From Bacteroidota bacterium (GTDB lineage: Bacteria > Bacteroidota > Bacteroidia > Chitinophagales > BACL12), in assembly GCA_016718035.1 (NCBI GenBank), contig JADKEK010000003.1:417501-481500 (forward strand): a stretch of DNA of 64,000 nucleotides, in the 5' to 3' direction. Position numbers and translations under genes: made by a program. Shown here piece after piece: positions 16,394 through 25,206 of this stretch. Below the pieces are notes generated by a model. It did no database searches. It saw only the letters and a program-made list of their open reading frames with translations, and had not been told where the DNA came from. The first letter of the stretch is position 1, and each line of letters begins with the position of its first letter.

Positions 16394-18586
16394 ATGAAAA
16401 CAAAATTACTTTTTACAGGTATGTTGCTGATACTAGGCGGCATATCGGTGTTTACACAATCAATAATGTGGGAAAAAGATTACGGCGGACAACAATTTGA
16501 CTGGGGTCCCGACTTATTGGCATTAGAAAATGGCAATTTGATGCTGTTGTGTACGGCAAGGTCTACTACCGACGACCTTGTTGGCTCGGGAAACCACGAT
16601 TTGGGCGACTTTTGGGTAGTTGAAACCGATGCTGATGGGAATATTATCTGGAATAAATGTTACGGAGGCACTGGAATTGAACACGCTAGGTCCATTATCC
16701 TGGATAATGATGGCAACTACGTCATTACCGGCTACACCGAGTCTTCTGATGGCGATGTAGTGGGTCATCATGGATTAAATGATGTTTGGGTGATAAAAAT
16801 TAGCCCAACAGGCACTTTACTCAACCACAAAAGTTTTGGTGGAAGCGATGACGACCTGGTATATGATTTAATACAGACAAGTGATGGCGGTTACGCCTTT
16901 GTTGCAGGAACCCAATCCAACGACGGAGATGTAAGCGGATTACATACCGATGGCGGCGTTCCGGAAATGGATTTTTGGGTGGTAAAAATTGATCATGACT
17001 TCAATATCACTTGGCAGAAATGTTATGGTGGGATGAAAGATGAAGTTGCTTATGATATAGTTGAAACACCAGCGGGTGATTTTATTGTTGGTGGTTGGAC
17101 CAATTCTATTGATGGAGATGTAACAGGATGGCACCCTGAATTGGAAGAAGAAGAAGAAGAGGAGGAATATGAAGGTTATGACCCTTATGGCGATTATTGG
17201 GTAATTAAAATCAATAATACCGGCGACTTATTATGGCAAAAATGTTATGGTGGTGGCGAACATGATTTTATGCAAAATATCCTTGAAGATGGATACGGAA
17301 ATTATATGTTAGTTGGATACACTTCATCACATGATGGTGATGTAACCAATGCATATGCCTCAGGAATTTGGACGTTAAGAATAAATGAAGCAGGCGAAAT
17401 ATTAAATCAATATTTATACGGACAAACAGGCAATTATTGGATGGCTTCTGCACGTGCAAGTGATGGTGGATTTTTATATACCATGGAATCACCGGCAAGC
17501 GAAGGTGTTGCTCAATGCGAATTTGGTGTTTGGGATAATTATTGGATTTTTAAAACTGATTTCAAAGGCCGCATTCTTTGGCAAACATGTGTTGGTGGAA
17601 ATAGTTGGGATTATCCTTACGCAATTGAAGAAACACCTGATGGCAATTTTGTTGTAATTGGCTCAATTGCAGAGGCTGGAATTAACATTAGCGAAATGCA
17701 TGGTGTTAAACATGATATTTGGGTTGTAAAAATTGCCAATGATGCCCCATCCAATCAAATAAATATTAATACTTTTCCTGCTCAGGCGTTATGCCCTGGT
17801 TCGGAAATTACAGTGCCATTTGCTGCTTATGGTGTGTATAATAATACGAATGTTTACAGTCTCGAAATTTCAGATGCAACAGGTAGTTTTGCTTCACCGG
17901 AAACAGTTGCAACCATTGCATCCAAAGCAAGTGGATTTCATGAATTTGAAACCATTTTACCGGCCGATATTGTTCCCGGTGGTGATTATAAATTACGTGT
18001 AAAAAGTTCAAACCCTCCACTAATTGGTACCGAAAACCAAGGTGATATAACAACATGTCCTGTTCCTGCATCTTTAATTGATATTGTTTTATCAGCAAGC
18101 AGTGCAACAATAAGTTGGGCAGATGTAAATTGCGCAGAAACATTTACCGTAAAATATAAAAAAGCAATTGGTGGAAGTTGGATAACCGTAACGTCAACCG
18201 ACCCTGTTTTAACCCTTACAGGTTTATTGCCGGAAACGGAATATAAATGGAAAGTAAGGTCCGATTGTAATGCTTCACCAACAGATAAATCAGCATTCAG
18301 TTTAATTACAGAATCGTTTACCACTTTACCACTTAAAGAAGGTGATTTGGTTATGAATAATTTTGTAATTACCCCTAACCCAACAAGCGATTGGTTAACC
18401 ATTCAAATGGATTATACTACTTCAGCGTATTACCAATTATTTAGCACGGATGGTAAATTAGTGTTGGAAGGAACTATAAATGGTTCGCAAAATACTATTG
18501 ATGTAAGCAGTTTAAATACAGGGATGTATATTGTTAAATTAAATACCAATACTAACACCCAAAGTTTAAATGTTATTATTGAATAA
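16394..18586 (+). CDS. T9SS-secreted propeller-like repeat protein
   Basis: A signal peptide (MKTKLLFTGMLLILGGISVFTQ) leads into seven repeats of about 55-70 residues. Each has a core of the type WVVKID..G.I.WQKCYGG followed by A..I..T.DG.Y...G...S.DGDV, consistent with a beta propeller. After residue ~460 come a beta-sandwich segment and a fibronectin type III-like domain (VTSTDPVLTLTGLLPETEYKWKVRSDC in part). A T9SS type A sorting domain closes the protein (ITPNPTSDWLTIQM, then DVSSLNTGMYIVKL). A run of eight Glu from a GAA/GAG microsatellite lies at 17144-17167. The ATG at 16394 is chosen over the upstream 16370 start because it begins the signal peptide. The function is unknown; it is probably a cell-surface or released protein. 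Confidence 0.85.
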   Translation: MKTKLLFTGMLLILGGISVFTQSIMWEKDYGGQQFDWGPDLLALENGNLMLLCTARSTTDDLVGSGNHDLGDFWVVETDADGNIIWNKCYGGTGIEHARSIILDNDGNYVITGYTESSDGDVVGHHGLNDVWVIKISPTGTLLNHKSFGGSDDDLVYDLIQTSDGGYAFVAGTQSNDGDVSGLHTDGGVPEMDFWVVKIDHDFNITWQKCYGGMKDEVAYDIVETPAGDFIVGGWTNSIDGDVTGWHPELEEEEEEEEYEGYDPYGDYWVIKINNTGDLLWQKCYGGGEHDFMQNILEDGYGNYMLVGYTSSHDGDVTNAYASGIWTLRINEAGEILNQYLYGQTGNYWMASARASDGGFLYTMESPASEGVAQCEFGVWDNYWIFKTDFKGRILWQTCVGGNSWDYPYAIEETPDGNFVVIGSIAEAGINISEMHGVKHDIWVVKIANDAPSNQININTFPAQALCPGSEITVPFAAYGVYNNTNVYSLEISDATGSFASPETVATIASKASGFHEFETILPADIVPGGDYKLRVKSSNPPLIGTENQGDITTCPVPASLIDIVLSASSATISWADVNCAETFTVKYKKAIGGSWITVTSTDPVLTLTGLLPETEYKWKVRSDCNASPTDKSAFSLITESFTTLPLKEGDLVMNNFVITPNPTSDWLTIQMDYTTSAYYQLFSTDGKLVLEGTINGSQNTIDVSSLNTGMYIVKLNTNTNTQSLNVIIE

Positions 18587-18663
18587 ATTACACTTGAATT
18601 CATCATTAACCTCAATACACTTATAAATTGCGGTTAATGATGAATTTTATTTATTTTTACCCC

Positions 18664-19380
18664 ATGCGTTACTTCATCTTATGCATCGGCATCTTGGCTT
18701 TTTTATCTTGTAAAAAGCAACCAAATACGGAAGATGAAAATAAAATCAAAACGCTCGAAATACATTCGAGCGACTCTACACTTGAAAAAAAATTAATAAA
18801 CGCAGGCCTTGTTAATATTCAATCCGTAATTCCAGAAATTCAGGTTGAACTCAAATATTCCACTACCGATAATTTTTTACATGCTGATGTGTATGGTGAT
18901 TTAACCAATGCGTATTTACAACCGGATGTAGTTCAAAAATTGAAAACTGCTTATTCCATTCTTCAACAAAATCACCCGGATTTAACGTTTATTATTTATG
19001 ATGCGGTAAGGCCATTAAGTATACAATATAAAATGTGGGAAATTTTGGATCTGCCACCGGGGCAAAAAGAAAAATATTTATCTAACCCCAAAAACGGAAG
19101 TATACATAATTACGGAGCCGCTATTGATATGTCGTTGGCTGAAAAAAATGGTAAACCTTTAGACATGGGCACACCATTTGATTTTTTTGGCGAAGCAGCA
19201 GAACCACAACTAGAATATAAAATGTTGCAGGAAGGTGTGCTTACACAACAGCAAATTGACAACAGAAAAATATTGCGTAGCGTTATGCAAAAAGCCGGCT
19301 TCCGACAATTACCTGCGGAATGGTGGCATTATAATTCGTGTTCGCGGGAAGAAGCGAAAATTAAATATGCAGTGATTTAA
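18664..19380 (+). CDS. VanX/DdpX-like D-Ala-D-Ala dipeptidase lipoprotein
   Basis: The protein belongs to peptidase family M15D. The zinc and catalytic motifs are all present: DAVRPL (conserved Arg), SIHNYGAAIDMSL (SxHxxGxAxD) and EWWHYN (ExxH). The ATG at 18664 begins a lipoprotein signal peptide ending LAFLSC, so it acts in the periplasm, probably in the turnover of cell-wall D-Ala-D-Ala. No vanA/vanH genes are nearby, so resistance is not indicated. A copy of its last ~24 codons is found again at 20313-20386. Confidence 0.9.
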   Translation: MRYFILCIGILAFLSCKKQPNTEDENKIKTLEIHSSDSTLEKKLINAGLVNIQSVIPEIQVELKYSTTDNFLHADVYGDLTNAYLQPDVVQKLKTAYSILQQNHPDLTFIIYDAVRPLSIQYKMWEILDLPPGQKEKYLSNPKNGSIHNYGAAIDMSLAEKNGKPLDMGTPFDFFGEAAEPQLEYKMLQEGVLTQQQIDNRKILRSVMQKAGFRQLPAEWWHYNSCSREEAKIKYAVI

Positions 19381-19393
19381 ACTATATTAAACT

Positions 19394-20314
19394 ATGACAA
19401 CCCCAAACAGATATCATAAACTAAAAGCCTATTCACTTTTTTCTACGGCTTTTTTGATTAATGGGCCATCGGGGTTTAATCAGGTTGTTTATGTTGATAT
19501 TGACCCGGATATTATTCTCGACACACCGGGAGAACAATTTACTTTAGATATTGATGGTAATAGTTCAGATGATATTTCTTTTTTTAATTCCTCCTTTGAT
19601 TTTTTTATGGCTACCCCTTGGTGGTCGTATTGGACAAGGCAGGATTTAGTGGCATACCTACCTGATGAAAAATTAGAACTTGCAGGATTAAAACATTATG
19701 TTTATTATTGGTCGCAAAATTTTTATTATCCTTATGCCATTTCTATTGAAGAAATTATCAATAATGATTTACAATTCAATAACGCAACTTTTCAATTATT
19801 AGCAGAACGCACATTTTATAACTCGGGCGAAGGTACAAACCACTGTTTCAATTGCTATTGGTATAATTATTTTACAACCGAATCTATTAACAATTACCTT
19901 GGATTTAAATTGAAAGATGATGCAAGTGATTTCCACTATGGATGGATTCGCTGTGATGTATTGGACGAAGGCAGAACTATGATTATCAAAGATTACGCAT
20001 ACGAGCTGACACCTGACAACCCTATAATAGCAGGTGACACAGCACATTATATTGGTGTATCGTCAGTAACCGAAAAAATTGAACCAGTAGTTTTTTGTGA
20101 AAATAAAATTGTTTATGTATCTCATTTGGATGAAAAGTGTGATGTCAGTATTTATAATTTAAATGGCAGTATTATTATTAATAAGCAGGCCCAATCAGGC
20201 TCAGTTGTATTTGACTTGCACAATATTGCAACAGGCGCCTATCTTGTGGTTTTTAAAAATAAAAATGAAATCCGCTCAAAAAAATTATTATTGATTAAAA
20301 CCGGATTGTGTTAA
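19394..20314 (+). CDS. T9SS-type secreted protein, paralogue 1 of 3
   Basis: This 306-residue protein of unknown function starts with a weak signal-like segment (KLKAYSLFSTAFLIN), followed by a domain beginning VVYVDIDPDIILDTPGEQF, a pattern common in Bacteroidota surface proteins. Residues ~1-85 and ~185-225 are nearly identical to the two paralogues at 20400 and 24189, while ~86-180 diverge. The C-terminal ~80 residues are a T9SS-like sorting domain. The A-run at 20278-20284 has seven A where the other copies have eight. This shifts the frame and replaces the usual ending KKIIID by KKLLLIKTGLC. Confidence 0.75.
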   Translation: MTTPNRYHKLKAYSLFSTAFLINGPSGFNQVVYVDIDPDIILDTPGEQFTLDIDGNSSDDISFFNSSFDFFMATPWWSYWTRQDLVAYLPDEKLELAGLKHYVYYWSQNFYYPYAISIEEIINNDLQFNNATFQLLAERTFYNSGEGTNHCFNCYWYNYFTTESINNYLGFKLKDDASDFHYGWIRCDVLDEGRTMIIKDYAYELTPDNPIIAGDTAHYIGVSSVTEKIEPVVFCENKIVYVSHLDEKCDVSIYNLNGSIIINKQAQSGSVVFDLHNIATGAYLVVFKNKNEIRSKKLLLIKTGLC

Positions 20315-20386
20315 TTACCAACCGAATGGTGGCATTATAATTCCTGCTCACGGGAAGAAGCGAAAATTAAATATGCAGTGATTTAA
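20313..20386 (+). pseudogene. Duplicated 3' end of the VanX-like gene
   Basis: This stretch repeats the last ~24 codons and the stop of the dipeptidase gene (19304-19379 region), with EWWHY-type coding still recognisable and a handful of substitutions. It continues into the same short spacer (ACTATATTAAACT) in front of the next paralogue. It is a fossil of the tandem duplication that produced paralogue 2, and shows that the duplicated unit began inside the dipeptidase gene. Confidence 0.85.
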
Positions 20387-20399
20387 ACTATATTAAACT

Positions 20400-21307
20400 A
20401 TGACAACCCCAAACAGATATCATAAACTAAAAGCCTATTCACTTTTTTCTACGGCTTTTTTAATTAACGAGCCATCGGGGTTTAATCAGGTTGTTTACGT
20501 TGATATCGACCCGGATATTGTTCTCGACACACCCGGGGAACAATTTACTTTAGATATTGATGGTAATGGTTCAGATGATATTTCTTTTTTTAATTCCTCT
20601 TTTGACTTTTATATGGCAACTCCATGGTGGTCCTATTGGACAAGGCAGGATTTGGTTGCTAATATTGTTAATGAAAATATAGCAATAGCCGGACTCAAAC
20701 ATTACGATTGGTATAATACATCGTATCAGTATTATCCATTTGCACTTGAAAATTCATCGTTAATAAATGATAAGCTTTCATTTAATAATGCTAGTTTTCA
20801 GCTTATAGCCTTACATACTTTCTTTAGCTCAGGCCTAGGCACTTTATATGGATTTAATTGTTTTTGGATGCACTTAGATTCAACAGTAAATGAAATTAAT
20901 AAATATATAGGGTTTAAGTTAATAGACGAGGTGGAAGATACGCATTTTGGTTGGATTAGATGTGATGTACTTAATATTGGCAGAACAATGATTATTAAAG
21001 ATTACGCATACGAGCTGACACCTGACAACCCTATATTAGCAGGTGACACAGCACATTATATTGGCCTGTCGACACAGGCGGGAAAAATAGAGCCGGTAGT
21101 GTATTGTGAGAATAAAAAGTATATATTTCTAATTTGGATAAAAATTGTGATGTAAGTATTTACAATTTAAATGGCGGTATAATTTTAAATAAGGAAGTTA
21201 AAACCGGTTCAGTAGAATTTGATTTGCAAAATGTTGCTACCGGAGCATATCTTGTGGTTTTTAAAAATGAAAATGGAATTCGTTCAAAAAAAATTATTAT
21301 TGATTAA
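20400..21307 (+). pseudogene. T9SS-type secreted protein, paralogue 2 of 3, frameshifted
   Basis: The frame is open from the ATG at 20400 to 21155 (251 residues), but the last few residues are out of frame. At 21114-21118 there are five A where paralogue 3 has six (24900-24905). Beyond this point the other frame matches paralogue 3 almost exactly to a TAA at 21305-21307, so the sorting domain is present but disconnected. The N-terminal ~85 residues match paralogue 1, the middle is its own, and the 3' part is nearly identical to paralogue 3. It may be a true pseudogene, a phase-off copy or a consensus error. Confidence 0.8.
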
Positions 21308-21419
21308 ATCTTGTTTTTGATAATTCTTTCCATATGAGTGCACAGCAATTCCTGCTCATGATAGTAGGCTAATGTTTTATATTCGGAGACTGAATAATTA
21401 ATTTTTATATTTTAAATCG
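20991..21419 (+). repeat. Direct repeat, ~430 bp, left copy
   Basis: This is nearly identical to 24777-25206. It covers the 3' third of paralogue 2 and the ~110 bases after it. I saw the one-base A-run difference and only a few substitutions, such as GATAATT versus GACAATT. Confidence 0.9.
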
Positions 21420-21440
21420 GAGCACACCCAGTGCCATTGA
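21405..21440 (-). pseudogene. Remnant of the 3' end of a second DUF5723-like gene
   Basis: Read on the minus strand this encodes VSMALGVLRFKI and a stop, exactly the C-terminus of the gene at 25192-26574. Most base differences from that gene are synonymous (CTC/TTG for Leu, GTG/GTA for Val, TCA/TCC for Ser). Homology ends just upstream. The remnant therefore looks like the stub of a diverged but once functional paralogue, not a recent copy. Confidence 0.75.
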
Positions 21441-21550
21441 AACATGTTGCGAATAAAATTGTGTGCAATTATTGGATATATAAAGAATTTATAGTAATTT
21501 GGTTTAATTAAATATTATAGCTACATTTACTATTATCAAAATTTAAATCT

Positions 21551-21622
21551 ATGAAAAACATCTTAAACAGATATACCAATATCTTTGTTTTTGGTATATT
21601 ATTTGTAGGGGGGGGTATTTAA
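21551..21622 (+). pseudogene. Signal-peptide start of the glycosidase-like gene, out of frame
   Basis: From the ATG at 21551 the frame reads MKNILNRYTNIFVFGILFVGGGI and stops at 21620-21622. The downstream gene's frame, read upstream of its first ATG, gives YLKPTSTLAQQFEEFE, which contains a signal-peptidase site (LAQ). One extra G, or two fewer, in the G8 tract would join the two into a normal signal peptide. Confidence 0.75.
21608..21615 (+). repeat. G8 homopolymer at a frameshift point
   Basis: Eight consecutive G in an otherwise AT-rich region, located inside the signal-peptide coding part. The gene is in frame with 6 or 9 G and out of frame with 8. Confidence 0.9.
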
Positions 21623-21663
21623 AGCCAACTTCAACTCTTGCCCAACAATTTGAAGAATTTGAA

Positions 21664-24192
21664 ATGTATGATGATTCAACTTATTACCTCGATGGAAAAG
21701 ATGTAATTTGGATTTATGGTGAAGATACCGGGTATGTTTACCCGGGAGAAGATACTGCTGCTGCAATGGAAGGCTTTGAACCAAACGATATCAATGCATC
21801 TTTTGCATTCCCAATACCGTTACCGGAAGAAGGTAAATCTGTAATTTATATTACTCCGGGAGTTATTTCAAAGAATATTACGAAAAACATTTTTGGATTA
21901 AATCTGGCAGATATGTTTAACGTTTACAATTTACCAGACCAAATTAGCTCTGAAGAACAGTGGAACTGGTTGCTGCAAATGCAACCACAGGTTTTGCGCA
22001 TCCCATCCGGTTCACCATCAATGTTTAGTCATTTATTGCCATATAAAGATAGCAATGCTGATGGTATTTTAGACCCTGTTTTAGGATTGGGATATGATAT
22101 TTATGAAATAGCTAGGTACTTTGATAGAACGGACGGGGAAATGGATTATCCAAGTGAGGTAGAAATTAATAGTAACTCAATTCCAATTTTAAATAGTTGG
22201 ATGGACCCACAATTTACGAGCAATTATTTATCAATTAAGGATAAATTCCTTCAACAACAATACGAAGTTGGTTCCTACCTCAATCAATTTGTTGCACTCA
22301 TTAACTATATGAAATCTATAAATCCCACTTATAGACCCAAAGTGATTGTTGTGTTAAATATCGTAAGTGCAACTGCTGAACAAAACAGAGAAGTAATAGA
22401 TTATTTATTAGCTCAGGATATTGCCGTAACAGGGATAGAAATGGGTAATGAGTGCTATGACAAGCTTCATTGCAGCGCTTTGGGTATGAGTAATTTTGAC
22501 AATTATTATAACTATGTTAAAGGCACAAACATCACTGATTATACGAATGTATTTCAATTGGAAGATGGTAGTTACGTAGAAATGAAAAATCATCATGATT
22601 TTATTGGAGCATTTAGAGGAGTTAACTATTTAGACGTTAAAATAGGTCTTGTTGCAAAAGGTCATGCCGCTAATTCTATTTACCCATTGCGTATGGAGGA
22701 AAGTTCATGTGAGACAGATGATGAACTTTGGAACCGAGCGCTCTATGCTAAACGCAATGAAACCATTACCGGATATACAAGCCAGTTTGTTTATGACGCG
22801 GTAATTATACATAGTTATTTTGAAACAAACCAATATGGTGGTATTTTAATTGGTGATGCTACACACCCGGGTATCTCCGCTAACTTATTTTGCAGCGATG
22901 ATGATGCATCGGCTGATGGCGACCCATGGTGGTTCGATTCATTTGATCCAAGGCTTTATGAACCATTTAAACAATTAAGAATTGAGATAAAAGATTTTGC
23001 AAAAAATGGTTTTGCTTCATCTTATGAAGCCTATAGTGATATTTTTCATTTCGAATTATTACCTTCAGAAGGCGGCAAAGAATTGTGGCCTACAGAATGG
23101 AACATTAAAGTAAAACGAAACTCTTACAATGAGGCTCAGCAAACAATGGTTTCCATTTTTGCCAATGATTTTCTGAATGGTGTAATTTTACAAGAATGGT
23201 GGTTGCGATATTATAAATTAGGATTTAGTAAAAAATATCGTCCAGGCGTTATTACAAATGCAACATTCCATAGTTTCTCTGGCGGTGTTGATGAGTTCTT
23301 ACTTACTTTGTCCAATAATGAAGAAAGGGTGCTTTTAGGTAAAAATATTTCGCCATACAATTTAGATGAAAATTTATTTCCAATTACTGCCAGAAACTAC
23401 TATGTTAAGAGAACTAATATGTATATTGCAGAATTATTAAGTCAAATTCCTATCAATTCTTTAAAATATTTACCTGCCACAATTGGTATGACTGCATCAC
23501 TACCAAATTTAGCTCCAACATTATTTTTAGACCCAGTCAATCATTATATTTATATTTATTATACAAATGTTACTGCAATAGAAGAGGATTTTAAAATTGA
23601 TCCGGTTAACTTACCAGGTTTATTTGACGCTGAAACTGTGGATTTGGGTATTGCATCAATAAATTATATTGATGCTAAAATGCCTTATTCAACCTCTGGT
23701 AGAAGTAACTTTTATAGATACGCAGATCAAGATGCTGGCGATCCTTCGAGTGGAATAATCAATGCTTGTTATGCATTAAATGACCCAAATCCACTAATTG
23801 AAATAAATCAAATTAAAACTAAACTAAATGAGCCAAACTGTTCAGGGTCATATAGTACAAATTGTTGCATTTCTGTTCCACCTTATTCAGCAGGTTATAT
23901 TAAAATACCTTATACTGTATCGATGCGTACAGCATCAGCAATGAATACAGAAAATAATTTTGTAATTTACCCTAATCCGGCACATGATTTTATAACTATT
24001 TTTAATACGGCAATATCAACAGATGAAACAACATATTTAATTTCAATAAGTAGTGCTGATGGCAAAACTTGTTACGACGAAAATCACCAAATGGCTGAAA
24101 AAATCGACGTAAGTAATTTGCCATCAGGAAACTATATTTGTACAATTAATGACGGTAGTAAAATCCTTAATTTAAAATTTGTAAAACTATGA
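21664..24192 (+). CDS. Clan GH-A-like glycoside hydrolase with T9SS sorting domain (signal peptide disconnected)
   Basis: The open frame of 842 residues lacks a signal peptide because the true start at 21551 is out of frame. The motif GIEMGNE (Glu ~263) resembles the acid/base Asn-Glu of clan GH-A enzymes, and LWPTEWN (Glu ~478) resembles the nucleophile strand. An N-terminal block (QPQVLRIPSGSPSMF) fits the first barrel strands. The C-terminal ~85 residues are a T9SS type A sorting domain (YPNPAHDFITIF, DVSNLPSGNYICTI). The substrate and exact GH family are not known; arabinofuranosidase or glucuronidase-like families are possible. Its stop overlaps the ATG of paralogue 3 by four bases (ATGA), so the two are coupled. 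Confidence 0.72.
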   Translation: MYDDSTYYLDGKDVIWIYGEDTGYVYPGEDTAAAMEGFEPNDINASFAFPIPLPEEGKSVIYITPGVISKNITKNIFGLNLADMFNVYNLPDQISSEEQWNWLLQMQPQVLRIPSGSPSMFSHLLPYKDSNADGILDPVLGLGYDIYEIARYFDRTDGEMDYPSEVEINSNSIPILNSWMDPQFTSNYLSIKDKFLQQQYEVGSYLNQFVALINYMKSINPTYRPKVIVVLNIVSATAEQNREVIDYLLAQDIAVTGIEMGNECYDKLHCSALGMSNFDNYYNYVKGTNITDYTNVFQLEDGSYVEMKNHHDFIGAFRGVNYLDVKIGLVAKGHAANSIYPLRMEESSCETDDELWNRALYAKRNETITGYTSQFVYDAVIIHSYFETNQYGGILIGDATHPGISANLFCSDDDASADGDPWWFDSFDPRLYEPFKQLRIEIKDFAKNGFASSYEAYSDIFHFELLPSEGGKELWPTEWNIKVKRNSYNEAQQTMVSIFANDFLNGVILQEWWLRYYKLGFSKKYRPGVITNATFHSFSGGVDEFLLTLSNNEERVLLGKNISPYNLDENLFPITARNYYVKRTNMYIAELLSQIPINSLKYLPATIGMTASLPNLAPTLFLDPVNHYIYIYYTNVTAIEEDFKIDPVNLPGLFDAETVDLGIASINYIDAKMPYSTSGRSNFYRYADQDAGDPSSGIINACYALNDPNPLIEINQIKTKLNEPNCSGSYSTNCCISVPPYSAGYIKIPYTVSMRTASAMNTENNFVIYPNPAHDFITIFNTAISTDETTYLISISSADGKTCYDENHQMAEKIDVSNLPSGNYICTINDGSKILNLKFVKL

Positions 24193-25094
24193 CAACCCCA
24201 AACAGATATCACAAACTAAAAGCCTATTCACTGTTTTCCACGGCTTTTTTGTTTAACGGGCCATCCGGATTTAACCAGGTTGTCTATGTTGATATTGACC
24301 CCGATATTATTCTCGACACACCTGGAGAACAATTTACTTTAGATATTGATGGTAATGGTTTAGATGACATTACCTTTTTTAATTCCTCCTTTGATTTTTT
24401 TATGGCTACACCTTGGTGGTCGTATTGGACAAGGCAGGATTTAGTGGCTGCTATAGAAAACGAATCGTTTAAATTAGCCGGCCTAAAGTATTATGTATAT
24501 TATTCTTCTCAAAATGTATTTTACCCTTATGCTATTGAACAATTTGAGTTAATTAATGATGAACTTCAGTTTAACGCTGATACATTTCAAGTAATTGCTG
24601 AACGAACTTATTTCAACGCAGGTACCGCATATTTTACTTGTTACAATTGCGAATGGTATAATCCAAGTATTCCTGAAACAATTGATAAATTTCTGGGTAT
24701 AAAAATAGAAGATGCAACTGATTTCTCTCACTATGGCTGGATTCGTTGTGATGTGATTAACGAAGGCAGAACCATGATTATTAAAGATTACGCATACGAG
24801 CTGACACCTGACAACCCTATATTAGCAGGTGACACAGCACATTATATTGGCCTGTCGACACAGGCGGGAAAAATAGAGCCGGTAGTGTATTGTGAGAATA
24901 AAAAAGTATATATTTCTAATTTGGATAAAAATTGTGATGTAAGTATTTACAATTTAAATGGCGGTATAATTTTAAATAAGGAAGTTAAAACCGGTTCAGT
25001 AGAATTTGATTTGCAAAATGTTGCTACCGGAGCATATCTTGTGGTTTTTAAAAATGAAAATGGAATTCGTTCAAAAAAAATTATTATTGATTAA
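24189..25094 (+). CDS. T9SS-type secreted protein, paralogue 3 of 3 (intact)
   Basis: This 301-residue copy appears to be the intact form. It has the shared N-terminal part (MTTPNRYHKLKAYSLFSTAF), its own variable middle (residues ~86-180) containing the cysteine pair CYNC, the shared block IIKDYAYELTPDNP and a T9SS-like C-terminus ending KKIIID. The ATG overlaps the stop of the glycosidase-like gene (ATGA). The function is unknown. The shared WWSYWTRQD and DIDGNG..DI motifs suggest a carbohydrate- or surface-binding beta protein, but that is a guess. Confidence 0.78.
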   Translation: MTTPNRYHKLKAYSLFSTAFLFNGPSGFNQVVYVDIDPDIILDTPGEQFTLDIDGNGLDDITFFNSSFDFFMATPWWSYWTRQDLVAAIENESFKLAGLKYYVYYSSQNVFYPYAIEQFELINDELQFNADTFQVIAERTYFNAGTAYFTCYNCEWYNPSIPETIDKFLGIKIEDATDFSHYGWIRCDVINEGRTMIIKDYAYELTPDNPILAGDTAHYIGLSTQAGKIEPVVYCENKKVYISNLDKNCDVSIYNLNGGIILNKEVKTGSVEFDLQNVATGAYLVVFKNENGIRSKKIIID

Positions 25095-25206
25095 ATCTTG
25101 TTTTTGACAATTCTTTCCATGTGAGTGCACAGCAATTCCTGCTCATGATAGTAGGCTAATGTTTTATATTCGGAGACTGAATAATTAATTTTTATATTTT
25201 AAATCG
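24777..25206 (+). repeat. Direct repeat, ~430 bp, right copy
   Basis: Right-hand copy of 20991-21419. It runs from inside paralogue 3 to the first codons of the 3' end of the DUF5723-like gene on the opposite strand. Confidence 0.9.

Noticed and set aside
18664..19380. Vancomycin resistance locus
   Set aside because: Only a VanX-like dipeptidase is present, without ligase, dehydrogenase or regulators. Such lipoprotein dipeptidases are ordinary in this phylum.
19394..25094. Diversity-generating retroelement
   Set aside because: The variable middle of the paralogues might suggest one, but there is no reverse transcriptase, no accessory gene and no short template repeat with adenine-specific changes.
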